Source: Puccinellia tenuiflora (taxonomy: Eukaryota > Streptophyta > Magnoliopsida > Poales > Poaceae). Taken from it: DNA of 64,000 bases. The stretch is taken from contig QRDG01000837.1 of assembly GCA_012064385.1 (NCBI GenBank), positions 124,001 through 188,000 on the forward strand, in the 5' to 3' direction. Both the position numbers and the translations under genes were made by a program. Of the stretch, positions 10,324 through 21,727 are shown piece by piece. Under the pieces are notes generated by a model that saw nothing but the letters and a program-made list of their open reading frames with translations, ran no database searches and was not told the DNA's origin. Numbering within the stretch: the stretch's first letter is position 1; the number at the start of each line of letters is the position of its first letter.

Positions 10324-10710
10324 ATGTCCATGTTGGACCAGAGGGGCGATGTGCGGGACTGGGCTCCACCGGGCTGGCACTGGGAGGTGCTACCTTCCGG
10401 GACGCGCAGCTTGGTGAGGAATCCGGGTGACATCGTCGACCCGGATCTTCTGTGGTGGCAGTCGCGTGGGCCACGCTCGGTGCAGAGGGAGCCGGCCTCC
10501 GAGGAGGTGGTACGTCGCCGTATCAGGGAGGAGGATGAGCACGTCCGTCGCTACATGTATCTATTGGATAGGCAGTATGACAGTAGGTGGTCGTTTCTTC
10601 AGAGGGTTCCTTCTCACGTGAGCTATGACCCTGTGAGGGTTCCTTCTCTTTGGATGCGCAGCGCCGGAGGCTCAGCACCCCGTGGCTCAGGAACTTGGAA
10701 TATGTCCTAG
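10324..10710 (+). CDS. CACTA accessory ORF of unknown function (128 aa)
   Basis: The ORF starts MSMLDQRGDVRDWAPPGW. It is rich in Trp and Arg (WHWEVLPSGTRSLVRN, DPDLLWWQSRGPRS), and its C-terminal half has charged helices (EEVVRRRIREEDEHVRR, LDRQYDSRW). I know of no named domain. Two further copies occur in the window, at 1-190 and 38760-39133, both minus and both with Trp-to-stop changes, so this is a recurring cargo of grass CACTA elements. It stands as a separate gene between the transposase and the TNPA-like gene, with its own TATA box. It may be a captured host gene or an accessory transposition protein. The sequence does not decide between these. Confidence 0.6.
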   Translation: MSMLDQRGDVRDWAPPGWHWEVLPSGTRSLVRNPGDIVDPDLLWWQSRGPRSVQREPASEEVVRRRIREEDEHVRRYMYLLDRQYDSRWSFLQRVPSHVSYDPVRVPSLWMRSAGGSAPRGSGTWNMS

Positions 10711-11319
10711 GCAGTACGACAGTTCTGTTGAAAACTTGTTCACAACAAAGAGCTATCTCCTCCTAACATTCTAGGGTTTCTGTCGAAATAACGGGTGTTA
10801 TGGCCAAATACATGGCATAGTTTGTTTGAATGGGTCCATATTCCACACAAACATGCATCTTGGAAGCACGGACAATGTTGACGAAGGAAGTTTTTTTTAT
10901 TGAATAAAAAAACCATTTTCCATTTTCCGAGTGTCAGAAATGGTTTTTTTTTGTGAAGGACCTACCAGAAATATGTTGCAAAACTTGGGTGATTCATTTT
11001 TTTAATATGCTAGAACATGTTATATGCACAAATAATCAATTTGTTTTCTAAGAAAAGATTTCCATCCACCTCTTTTAAAAATCACAAATTTCTGCCGATT
11101 CTGCTGGAAACGGGACAACTTTCTAGACTTAATTATAGTTTCTAGAAATATTTAATTCCATTTTGAAAGATATTGTATTTATAATTTTATAAGTTTAAAA
11201 CAAAAATTATTGTTTTTTTCTGATAAACAGATCGAAAGATATTGTATTTATAATTTTATAAGTTTAAAACAAAAAAACAGAACAAACTTTTGTTGGCGCC
11301 CAAATTTTAATTCTGAAAG
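10711..11319. other. CACTA B non-coding spacer
   Basis: AT-rich spacer. It contains a second copy of the phrase CATGCATCTTGGAAGCACGG (10852-10871), also found near 9455, and a direct repeat of AAAGATATTGTATTTATAAT (near 11165 and 11234). No gene was seen. Confidence 0.5.
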
Positions 11320-11527
11320 AACCTTTCGTCCCGGTTCGTGGCTAGAACCGGGACTAAAGGGTCTTTTTGGCGCGCACCTTTTCGGTGTCCGAAAAAAGAC
11401 CCTTCGGTCCCGGTTCCATCTACCAACCGGGACTGAAGGTCACCCTTTCGTCCCGGTTGGTGGCTGGAACCGGGACGGAAGGGTCTTTAGTCCCGGTTCC
11501 AGCCACGAACCGGGACGAAAGGCCCCT
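11320..11527. repeat. Internal copy of CACTA subterminal repeats
   Basis: Paired inverse units such as GTCCCGGTTCGTGGCTAG and CTAGAACCGGGACTAAAGG appear well inside the element. They repeat the 9358-9440 array. The block sits just upstream of the transcribed region of the TNPA-like gene, so it may place that gene under control of the element's own DNA-binding protein. Confidence 0.7.
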
Positions 11528-12666
11528 TTAACCTCTCTTCTCCCCCAATCCTTCTCTCATTCTCTCATTCGCTAAATCGCCTAAGGACTTGGACGGCCAA
11601 CCGCACGGACGCCGGCAGGCTGCCCAATTTTCCGGCGGCTGCCATTCCGGCTCCTCTTCTCCGCTCGCCGCTCGCCGCCGGCCGCTCGCCGCCGGCCGCC
11701 TTCCTCCTCCCCGCTCACCGCTCCCCGCTCGCCGGCTCGCTCCGCCGTGCCGGGCGCCCTTCATCTCCCTCCTCGCCGCTCTCGATCGATCCGCCGGAGC
11801 CGCGCGGACGCTCCCTGGCCGAGCTCCTCCCCATCCGCCTGCCGCGCCACCTCTTCTCCCTCGCCTCCTCCGGCCGCCTCCGCCGGTCGAGCCTCCGCCG
11901 GCCGAGCCACCATCCCGGTTGGTGCCTCCTCCGCCGGCCTAGAGCCTCCTCCAATCGACCCGAGGTAATTTCATTTTTTTCTTATTCTTTTTTCTTATTA
12001 TCAGAATTGGTTAGATTAGGTATTTTTTAGTTAGAATTGGTAGATAAATATTTTCATTCGAATTAGAATTTGTAGTTAATCTAAATATTTTAATTCTTAT
12101 TCTTAGTTAATTAAAATAAGAATTGCCTAAATAAGAATTGTTTTCTCATTTTTACAATATTTAGCTAATTAAAATATTTAGCTTACCAATTTAAAATATT
12201 TAGCTTACCAATTGCCGATTGCACGATTTCGTGATCAAGCCGTGCCCAAGTTCATCGGTGACATCACCATGACGTCATGTGTTCATCATTTAGCAATTGT
12301 TAGCTATTTTAAATAATGTTAGCTATTTAATATTAATGTAGCTATTTGAAATGTTAGCAATTGTGTTAACACTAATTATTAGTGTTAGCAATTGTGTTAG
12401 CAATTTGTATTAATTAGTGTTAGCAATTGTTAGCTATTTTAAATAATGTTAGCTATTTTGAATTAATTAGTGTTAGGAATAATGTTAGCTATTGTTTATT
12501 CTCACGGTGGAGATTGTTTATTTTGAATAATTAGTGTTAGCAATTATGTTAGCTATTTTAATAATTAGTGTAGAATAAGAATAAGAATAGAATTAAAAGA
12601 ATAAGAATAAGAATAAGAATGGGTTAATTTTCATTAACCACCCGGTCAATTGTCCTTGCAGAAACT
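11528..12666 (+). other. Probable 5' UTR exon and leader intron of the TNPA/ULP1 gene
   Basis: A CT-rich then GC-rich stretch (11528-11964) ends CGACCCGAG followed by GTAATTTC, a plausible donor. An AT-rich intron full of TTAGCTATTT and TTAGCAATTG repeats ends TCCTTGCAG at 12660, six bases before the ATG at 12667. The short ORFs inside the GC-rich part have no recognisable content. Confidence 0.5.
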
Positions 12667-15600
12667 ATGGATCACAACAGAGACGAAAATCAGGAGAACA
12701 TATTGCAAGATATTATCCGCGGTGAAGATGAGTTGGAGTTCACCTCGAGCTTTCTGAACGACTCCGGCGAGGGAGCGCAGATAGAAGCTGAGGCATCCGG
12801 TGATGATGGTGACCGGACAATTATTACTACAAACTCCGGCGCGGTATATTAACTAACCCTATATTGACTAAATCCACTATTTGATTCATATATATATATA
12901 TATGCATTAATGATCTTTCTTCTTTTAGCCCTCCGGATCGAGCAAATCTTCTTCTATCCCCAAACGAGGCCCATCCAAAAGGTGTGATAAAGAAGAGAGA
13001 TACAAGATCGAAGCAGTAGCTCCAGATGGCAGACCGCTGACACATTTTGTCAAGTTTGTAAGTCAGTGCGGAGTTGTTGTTAGGGACAACGTCCCGATCA
13101 CCACTCAAGAATGGAATGAGCCGAAGGCGACAGAACGCTCGTCTCTCACTTTTGTTGACGATAGAGTGAAAGACAATCTTTGGACGACGCTAATGGCTAA
13201 TTTCACGCTTCCTCGTCAAGACGACGACGCTCATCCGTTAGAGGAGGAGGATCCAAATTACGTGGATCCCATAGAGAAAAAGGTCAAGGAGTGGGCACTG
13301 AAGAAGATGGCCGAACAATTTGCAAACTGGAAGAAAAGATTGCACAAGGACTTTGTCCTTCAAAAAAAGACTCCGGAGTTCACTGGAGCGTATGAAAAGC
13401 TAAGGGATCAGTGGGAGGAATTTGTCAAGTACAAGAAATCTGACGAGGCTAAGAAAAGGTCAGCAACTAATAAGAAAAATGCTTCCAAGAAGGAATATCA
13501 CCATAGCATGGGGTCAGGTGGCTACAGGGCTATCAAGCCTAAGGTGGAGAGACTTGAGAACGCCCTGCTTGAACAAGGGATAATTCCTGAGACGCTGCGG
13601 TGGGCTGATCGGGCAAAACTTTGGTTCTTCGGGCATGGGGGAACGTTGCACCCAGAAACAGGGAAGTGCATCTTTACAAAAGCACAACTTGCAACCCCTC
13701 TCGCTGAACTTCAGAAGATAATGAAGGAGGTAGAAGCCGGGGAGTTCGTTCCAAACAGAGAGAAGGACGAGCTGTCACGGGCCCTCGGGAATCCAGAACA
13801 CAAAGGTCGGACACGAGGCACAGAAGGCTCCGTACCGTGGAAGTATGGATTTCCAGATGACGCTGACAGTTATAGAAGCCGAGGGAGGAAGAAGGCAGAG
13901 GAGGCAGATCGGCTGAAGCAGATTGAAGATAGATTAACTAGGCAGCAGCAGATCCTTGATTCACTTACCACCCGGGAAGCTCAGCGGCACGAAGATCCTT
14001 CTCAGCAAGATAGCGGCCCACCATCTCAGCGGAAAAGCAGCGTGGCTTCCACGGAGCTCTTTCGGCCAGATATCTCGGCTCGTCGCTACCCCGTGGATGA
14101 TATCACGGAGAGGGAAAATTGTGAGCTACATGCTCCATTGATGAACATAACCGTGAAGGTGGCGGTCGGCGTAGTCTTAGCTGCTGTAACTAATGGTACT
14201 TACCATTCGCGGCCGATTCCAGATGGATATTCTGTTGTCTTAGTGGATGAAGTCATGAAAGGATACGAGGATCTGCAGCTTGACTACCCTACGGGTGAAG
14301 GCGAGACTGCACTGAGGGATGGTAGAAAAACTACTGTTCTATGGCGGAAGGAACACATTGTGCTTCCAAATTGGAAGCCAAGGTCACCGTCTCCGCCGCC
14401 TCAGCCGTCTCCGCCACCTCAGCCGTCTCCGCCGCGTCAGCCGTCTCCGCCGCGTCAGCCGTCTCCGCCACCCCAGCCGTCTCCGCCGCGACAGCCATCT
14501 CCTCCGCAGCGTCAGCCATCTCCTCCGCCGCGTCAGCCGTCTCCACCGCCTCAGCCGTCTCCGCCGTGTCAGGCATCTCCTCCGCAGCCTCAGCCGTCAC
14601 AGGCTCATAGTCGTGTTCAAAAGCGGAAGAGCACCGCCTGCGCCGCCTCTGCCTCGGGTTCTAGTGGTACAAGTCATCAGAAGAAAGCGAAACCCGCCAA
14701 GCCTATCGAGAAATTACCTTACGAAATGACCAAAGCAGAGCTAGAAGTGTGGGTTAAAGAGGATGTCAGACGCCAGTTAGCACCGAAGCGGTCACAAAAG
14801 GTCCCACTAGATCCGGTCTTAGTTGAGAGAACACTGAGAAACCTGACGCGACCAACGGCTGAGCAGATTTTACCGGACTACGACCGAACAATTATAAAGG
14901 CACGTGATGCTCAGGTGCCGCCCCATGTTCTGAGGGCACGCAATATTCCGAAGCCGAAGGACCGTCCATACGGTCAAGGAGTTCCTCAGCTCGGACAACA
15001 GGAGAAGCAATCGTGCGCCCCGCTGAGGGTGTGTTCCGATGTCCCTCGGCCTAAACAATTAACTAACAAACAAATCAAAAAAGCCGCCGCTGAGCTTGGT
15101 GTGACCATGGCTGAATACTTGGGCTCGCTAATAGAGTATCCCATTGCTGAGGTGATCACAGACAAGTACAAATACAAGCACGGGGAGCCTTTTGTCAAAC
15201 CAGAGAAGGTCCCGAACCTTCCAACAAAAATGCGAAGATTGAATGCGTGGTACATGGAAGCAGCAAAGGAAGGGAAAAATTGGATCAACCTGGAGGTTAA
15301 AGAAGAGCATTACGGTCGTGGAACTGCCCAGGTCCAGGTTGAATTTGAAGAACTGTTTCAGTTATTCCAACAAGATGCCATCGACAAATCTATCGTCAGT
15401 GCCTATTGTCTGTAAGTATTTTTTTTCTGTAACTAAGTCTCTAACTCAGCTCGTTAAACATATTTGTAATTATCCTCACTCTATTATGCAGATTGAAGAT
15501 TCGAGAATGCAGATTATCTGGAATCTATGACATTGGGTTCGTTGACCCACATGTCATTCATCAGTACAATCTTATACATAAAGAAAAGGAAACGGAGGAC

Positions 15601-16443
15601 CTCTTGGTACTTGCGTTAAGGAAGCAAGAAACTAAAACACAAATACTATTTCCTTACAACTTTGGGTGAGTGTTAGTGTCTATACACCTTCTATACTCCA
15701 TGTTAATTAAGTGTAATTGACGAGTAATTCGTGCGCAGGTTCCACTATCTGTTATTTATCATTATTCCTGACAAAGGAATAGTACAAGTCATGGACCCAC
15801 TACGTGATCAACCAGAGAACTGGGAGGACATGAAGGGAATGATCCAGAGGTAATTTCAATCATTATGGCACTATATCGGCAACTTTCGTTCATTTCCTGG
15901 TATGTAGTAATTAATAAGTCATTTATTCTTTTTCATTGACTTCCAGGGTTTGGAAACGGTTCACCAACAGGGCTCCGGGTGAATGGACAGATGAGCTTGA
16001 ATTTAAAGACATGGCGGTAAGTAGTTCTAGCTAGACCCGGGCATCTATTTGATTGAAGTTTAATAATATTATCATGCTTGATTATTATTTTGATTGAACT
16101 TTGTTCTTATAAAGTGCCCGAGACAGGGATCCGGAAATCACTTATGTGGATTGTATGTCTGCGAGTTCATTCGCCAGAGGTGTTATCAGAGGAGCAGACT
16201 CTTAGAACATCTTGAAGTAAGTAAACAATATTCACAATACTATTTTATTACAATCAATTGTGTTGAGATTCTCTCATATATATATATCGAAATTGACCCC
16301 TTCCATAAATTATATAGATCGAAGGAATGCGGGACATGCTCCTACCACAAGACCGCTTGCGAGCAATTCAAGAGGAGCTGGCGGCATTCTTCTTAGATCA
16401 AGTCATAGATAAAAATGGAGAATTTTATTCACCGGGCAACTAG
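12667..16443 (+). CDS. TNPA-like protein: plant transposase domain joined to a ULP1-like (C48) Cys protease, 7 exons
   Basis: The model joins 12667-12843, 12929-15411, 15492-15665, 15739-15849, 15947-16016, 16115-16216 and 16318-16443. Every intron is GT–AG and the frame stays open through 1,080 codons to TAG. An acidic N-terminus is followed by a plant transposase region like PF03004 (about residues 80-400; RLENALLEQGIIPE, WFFGHGGTLHPETG). Next comes a Pro-rich linker (about 545-618) of repeated SPPPQP and SPPRQP. The C-terminus resembles a SUMO/ULP1 protease, with candidate catalytic His947 (FHYLL), Asp964 (VMDPL), Gln1009 (CPRQGSG) and Cys1016 (LCGLYVC). As the last gene of CACTA B it occupies the TNPA position, and probably binds the subterminal repeats and may also deconjugate SUMO-like modifiers. 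That activity is inferred from the residues only. Confidence 0.82.
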
Positions 16444-16675
16444 GGTTTTGTGTATGTTAATAGGGTTGGACAACTTATATGATACTATATGTAAAGATTC
16501 GACAACTTATGGCGATGTTTGTGTAATTCCTTCTTTAGTTGTTTTGTATATACATAGTATCGTCGAATTGGATCCTAAAAAGAAAAACAATAAATGAAAA
16601 AATAAACGAAAAACAGTAAAACAAACAAACAATATAAAGAAAAACAGCAAAACAAAAAAAACTGAATAAACCTTT

Positions 16676-16881
16676 AGTCCCGGTTCGTGGCTAGAACCGG
16701 GACTAAAGGTCCTCTGACAGGCGCGGCACTGCGCGCTGCCACGTCTTGACCCTTTGGTCCCGGTTCGTAACAGAACCGGGACTAAAGGTCGGGGCTTTAG
16801 TCCCGATTGCGCTGTCCCGGTTGCGCAACCGGGACTAAAGGGGCTGGGGAACCGGGACAAAAGCCCCGTTTTCCACCAGTG
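16676..16881. repeat. CACTA B 3' subterminal array and TIR
   Basis: Inverse and direct units (GTCCCGGTTCGTGGC, AACCGGGACTAAAGG) end in GTTTTCCACCAGTG at 16881, followed by the target duplication AGA. Confidence 0.9.
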
Positions 16882-16884
16882 AGA

Positions 16885-17385
16885 GCTGTTTGTGCTAGCT
16901 AGAAATGTTCTCTACGAACTGCGGAGCTGAGCTGGAGCATGCACGATCGAAGCCACGAATGACGAATGGCGACCCTCTCGCCGTGTATAAAAGGGAAGAG
17001 ATCGCTAGCTGCTACGCGCTGTATACGTACGCACGGACGTACGCTACGTACGTACGTGTGCGGCTGGGAGAGGGGCCACGCGTTTAGGAGGCTACGCGGA
17101 TGCTGCCCGGACCGTGCATCTGCCGTGCCTAATCGGCCCATCCGACGGCCGGCTGGGTGTACACGAGGGTGCCGCCGGCAGGGATGCAATGCCAGCGAGG
17201 CCGCAAAACGGAATACGCGGCGTAGCTGCACTCGATCTCCGCTCCCTTTTTGAAGCTAGCTCACTTGTCCTCTTCAGGGCGTCATCATTTGTTGCCTTGC
17301 TGAATCTACATCATAACTATGGTCGACCTCGTGACACATGCATGGACATAGTTTTTTTTAGGGAACATTTATATGTACAGATATG
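16885..17385 (-). promoter_or_regulatory. Detached upstream flank/promoter of secreted-peptide gene copy 1
   Basis: This stretch resumes host sequence after CACTA B and aligns by eye with 36390-36720, the upstream flank of peptide gene copy 2. Shared blocks include GCTAGCTAGAAA, GTGTATACGTACG, CTACGCGGATGCTGC, CGACGGCCG/CAACGGCCG and GTGTACACGAGGG. For a minus-strand gene at 4456 this is the original promoter side, now 12.4 kb away. No convincing TATA box on the minus strand could be fixed. The palindromic ACGTACGTACGT run near 17048 is notable. Confidence 0.65.
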
Positions 17386-17738
17386 CACTATAGGAACGGA
17401 TGGCTATTCGGCACAGGCTAATTTGCTGTCGGCATAGCTTGTGCCGACGGCGGCCGTCGGCGTATGGCCCCGTAGGCATAGGGCATTTTGCCGTCAGCAT
17501 AGAGAAAGGCTGTCGGCGTAGGCTATGCCGACGGCTGCTGTCGGCATTTTGTTTTGTAAAATTATTTTTTCCAAAAAAATAATAAAAAATACTTTTTTTC
17601 AACTTATTTGTTCCAACTTTTTTTTTCAAATTTCGAATTTCCCCCTTAGCCACACACTTAATCTCAGGTCAAAGTACTTACCTTAGTCAAACTTTCCGTT
17701 CGGTCACCAATCCTCAGATTGCTCCAGCCCAACCACGA

Positions 17739-20700
17739 TGTAACATCCCAAAAGTAATCTCCTTTCACTTTCCATGTTTGATTCAATTATTGCATCATCA
17801 TGACATCATCTTTGTTGTGCTTTTGTGGTTTTGCAAAAATAAAAGAAAACAAATAAAAACAAATTGATATTTTATGTCTTTACCAGATGCAAAACCTAAT
17901 TTCTAAATTGCAAAAACAAAATAAATTAACAACCAAAAAACTATTTTGGACAAAGCAAATTAAAATGATATTTTGGATTTGCAACTTAACCAACATTTTA
18001 TGTTGGGGAAAAATCAAAACCCCAAATTTTGCTTTAGTTTTATCTCTTTTCTTCTTCTCTCTTTTTCTGTTAAATTGGAAAATGCAAAAAACCAGAAAAT
18101 ATAGAACTGGGCCGAAACCCAGCTCCCCTCTCTTCTCTCCTCCCTCTTCCTTCTTCCCGGGGCAGCCCACCTAAGGCCCAGCCCAGCTGGCCTTTCCCCT
18201 TTATCTACCTCTCCCGCACCCCTCTCACTCGCGACGTCGCCTGCCAGTGCCCCCGACGCCCTTTTCCGTCGCCACCTCGGCTCCGGCCTCCCCCATAAGA
18301 AGCAACCAGGGCGCCTCCTCCCACCAACCCTAGAACCTACTCTGCCTTTCCTCTCCGCCGCCACCATCTCCTCTTCCTCTCCTATTCTCTGCCTCACCGA
18401 GCCACCACCTTCACCAGCCGGAGAAGCTCATCGTCGCCATGGGGTAGCCGAGCTGGAGCACGTCCTCGACGACCATGCACAGGAGCTCGTCGACCACTGG
18501 AGCAGGAGCCAGACACGCGGGAACGACAACGCCAAGGCCTCCTTCCGCTTCTTCCTCGTCCTCGGCCACTCGTCTACCGCAGCCGACGCCGTCGTCGACC
18601 TTCCTTTCTCCGTCGCCGATCTGCTCGCTGGGTGAGCACACCGCCCTAGGGCCCTTCTCTCCGTCCTCCCCTTGCTCTGGACGACGCCATCGTGCGCTCT
18701 GTCACCGCCATGGCCGAAGCCGCAGACGTTCCCATGCACGGGCACGAGTTCGTGCTTGACCACGGCTCCTCTGTGCTAGGCCCCGTCACGCACGATCTCC
18801 TGCACCTGCACGTCCTCGTCACCCACCGCACCACCTAGCCGCCGCCCAGACGCCGCGCCGCCCTCCTATGGTCGTCGCCGGTCGCCTGTCCGCGTCGCAC
18901 GTCCACCGTCGGCCAAGTCTGAACTTGGTGTCAGAAGGTTCAGTTAACACCGTAGATCTACTTCATAGGCCTCAAGTCCCTTCTTTATGCATGATCCAAA
19001 CGCAGCCCAGTTGGTTCTGTTCCTTGCACACCGAAATCGGTCCCGGGTTCGAATCACTCCCCGGCCGAATAAAAACCCCTTTTTTCCCTTTTGCATCTGT
19101 GACTGACATGTGGGCCCCTCGACCCACCTGTCATCCTCTTGCGTAGGTCAAGCTCCGGTGATAAAAGTTCCCAGATCCAGATCTGGCGAATTTGCAGAAA
19201 ACCCCCCAGTTTTGAAATTTCTTTTGCAACTAGGTCCCTATCTTTATGTTCTGTCCTGTTTTTCACCTATTTAATTTTTGACCTTTTCAAATTCAAAAAT
19301 TATAATAAAAATATGTTTTGGAATCAGAAAAATGTAATCTGCTCAAATATAAATTTTTTTTAATTTTTGGAATATAATTAAATGGTTAAAATAAATAAAT
19401 CTTTTGCTAATTAATTAATCTTGCAAAATTCATAACTTTTGTTCTACAATTCCAAAAATTATGAATTTTATATCAAATTAAAGCTAAAAATGTAATCTGT
19501 TTGAATCTAATTTTGCATGCATGAATTAAATAATTTAACTTTCGGGTAATTTAGAATTTCAATTAATTGAACTAATAAAAATGCCTAAAATGCATTAATT
19601 GTTTATTGAATTGCTAAGTCCTAATTTAACTTGCCTAGTAAAATGTATAGCACTTTAATTGCTGCATATTTAAAATTTCATGTCATCATCCTTGTTTGAA
19701 TGCATTTGTATTGATCTTGCCTTTTGTTATGTTTGGGGTTACCGTAGACGACGACGTTGCTGAGTACCCCGACACCTCCGAGGATCTAGCCCAGTACCAG
19801 GATACTGAGCCAACAGGCAAGCAGCCCCTCCCCAACTTTCTCATGTGATGCTAATTCCTATCTTGCATGCTTTAGGACTTCCGTTATGTTGTGTCTTACG
19901 ATTCCTATTAGAATTGCATAGCCTGATAGAAGTCCAGTTATTCCTGATATGCCTGCCTATATCCATGCTTGTTTCCCAAGTTACTATCTACTAGCATGCT
20001 CAGGAGTTGCTTGTGGTCTATCACATGTTTAGCTGGTATGTCTTAAATAATTGAAGACTTGCTATGTGGGAATCACTGTTATTATAATAATGATAAGGCA
20101 TCGCCTAGGAAAAACCGTTCTTTTCCGCTTATCCAAGAATGAGCGCCCTACCCACACGTGGGAAGACTTATGGAACCCCCCGCAACTCAGTACCGGATCT
20201 GCTATGTTGGTTAGGGAGCCACAAACTAGTTCGGGCGTTTACCATTTGGAGCATAATAATAATGAAAGATGAATTAAAACTGCATATAGGTTTGCGGTAC
20301 GTTCGTTTATCGAGTGTGGAAGGAGGATCAATCGTATCAGTGTTTTCCTCCCGAAGCCGTCCTCGCAACGTTTGGGCCCGCAAAGGAGTTTCGGCCGGGC
20401 TCCCCACGTGGATCTGTCTCAGATAGGTGGCTCTCTATCCAATGTAGTTGTGAAGGGGAAGGTCGTGTTGAGATACCTTTTGCCTTTGTGGCGTGTGGTT
20501 GATCGAACGTGTATGGTTACATTTGGGCACCCCTGCAGGGTTAAATCTTTTCGAAAAGCCGAGTCCGCGGTTATAGACGACTTGGGTAATGTGCTGGCTA
20601 AAATGATCATAGACATCACCGTATATCTTAAAATAGCTAAATTGACTAGTAAATAGCCATATTCAAATAATAACCTGCTAAAATTTGATCAACGTGTGAG

Positions 20701-21334
20701 TGTCCGGACTTCTTCCTCGTGGGTATATGATACGATGGAGTTGTCTCAGGACGGGTATTGTTTGGTGAGTAGTTTAGCCCAGTAGCGCAAGCGCTCTCTT
20801 CCCTTATTCTAATTAGACGCAAGTTGTAGCGTGTCTTCCGTAGTTGTTAGGTGCTGCTGCTGCAAGTCCACCATACAGCCCTCCTTTATATCCAATTGCA
20901 TGTGCATCGTTCTTTCGTTTACCCTTATGCATAAGACTTGCTGAGTACCCCCGTACTCATACCATCGGGTGTCCGGTGCCCGTGTTTTCACCGATGCAGG
21001 AGCGACAGCAGAGTTCGACGATCCAGATGGTGGCTACTACGTAGAGTTCGACGCCGACTACGATGAGTAGATCGAGATCCTAGGCGGCAGCCTGAGACCA
21101 CCGTAGGCGGCAGCCTGAGATCCCTCTTTTATTTTCCGGCCTTTGGCCTTTGATGTAGTCTGTACTCAGACGAGTGATTGCTTCCGCTGTATTCGGGACG
21201 TATGATCCCCTGTGATGTAATAAAAGTATTTCGAACTATGTTTATTTATCTTTTTGTGTCGTACTTGTGCATGCGATGTAATCCAATTGTGGTTCTACTT
21301 GGCGAAATGTTATTTCCGCTAAGTGGGGCTTACA
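17739..21334 (+). repeat. 5' LTR of the Gypsy element
   Basis: TG…CA bounded. Compared with the 3' LTR it lacks about 40 bp near 20097 (GGCGGAAGTCCAGCTATGG and following bases, present at 28528) and has an extra copy of GGCGGCAGCCTGAGA near 21105. A solo LTR at 44636-48276 is a diverged relative. Confidence 0.92.
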
Positions 21335-21337
21335 AAT

Positions 21338-21349
21338 TGGTATCAGAGC
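21338..21349 (+). other. Primer binding site, initiator tRNA-Met type
   Basis: TGGTATCAGAGC lies 3 bp after the 5' LTR and is complementary to the 3' end of plant initiator tRNA-Met. Confidence 0.85.
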
Positions 21350-21727
21350 ATGGACCGCCTTTAGGAGCCTTTTTCTACTGGTCGTAGTTGAGTCTAGAAA
21401 TTATTTTAGTAGCTATTCAGGAAAAATTAAACGCGAGAGTAGGAACTCTGTTCTCTTTATTTCTTTCCCCACCCACCCTCCCTCCTTTTCTGGTAAGGAA
21501 GTGAAACGAATTTTTCCCTCCTTTCCTAAATTTTCAAAATAGGTTTTCACGCGTTCGGGGTTTTCCGTAGTACCTTAGGTTGGACCTATGCTATGGTGAA
21601 AAGAAATGTTGCTTCAGTCAATTCGTCTTTGTTTCCCTGTCTATCCTTTTTATCTGTTGCTATCTAATCTTTCCGCAAATCTTGTCATCTTTATCTGGTG
21701 CTTACCAATGTTGTCGTTATCCTCAGG

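Larger units (their letters stand above)
4503..16881 (+). mobile_element. Complete CACTA (En/Spm) transposon, copy B, 12.4 kb
   Basis: The left end reads CACTAGTAGAAAAC and the right end, inverted, reads CACTGGTGGAAAAC. The element is flanked by the 3 bp target duplication AGA (4500-4502 and 16882-16884), which is diagnostic of CACTA insertion. Subterminal arrays lie at 4540-4815 and 16676-16870. Coding content in order, all on the plus strand: a coiled-coil membrane protein (5339-5785), tnp2 transposase (5964-9238), an accessory ORF (10324-10710), and a transposase/ULP1 protease gene in seven exons (12667-16443). Only the tnp2 frame is clearly broken, by one frameshift in an A9 run. This makes the element a near-complete autonomous candidate. 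Confidence 0.95.

Noticed and set aside
14331..14729. Ala/Ser/Arg repeat ORFs in other frames over the Pro-rich linker
   Set aside because: They are shadows of the SPPPQP repeats in the TNPA/ULP1 gene.
16978..16990. GTATAAAAGG as a TATA box for peptide gene copy 1
   Set aside because: It is on the plus strand, while the gene is on the minus strand. The minus-strand reading is not a good TATA box.
18475..18841. Open frames in the GC-rich part of the Gypsy LTR, repeated at 26830-27240
   Set aside because: They are duplicated only because both LTRs carry them. Frames are not conserved between the two copies.
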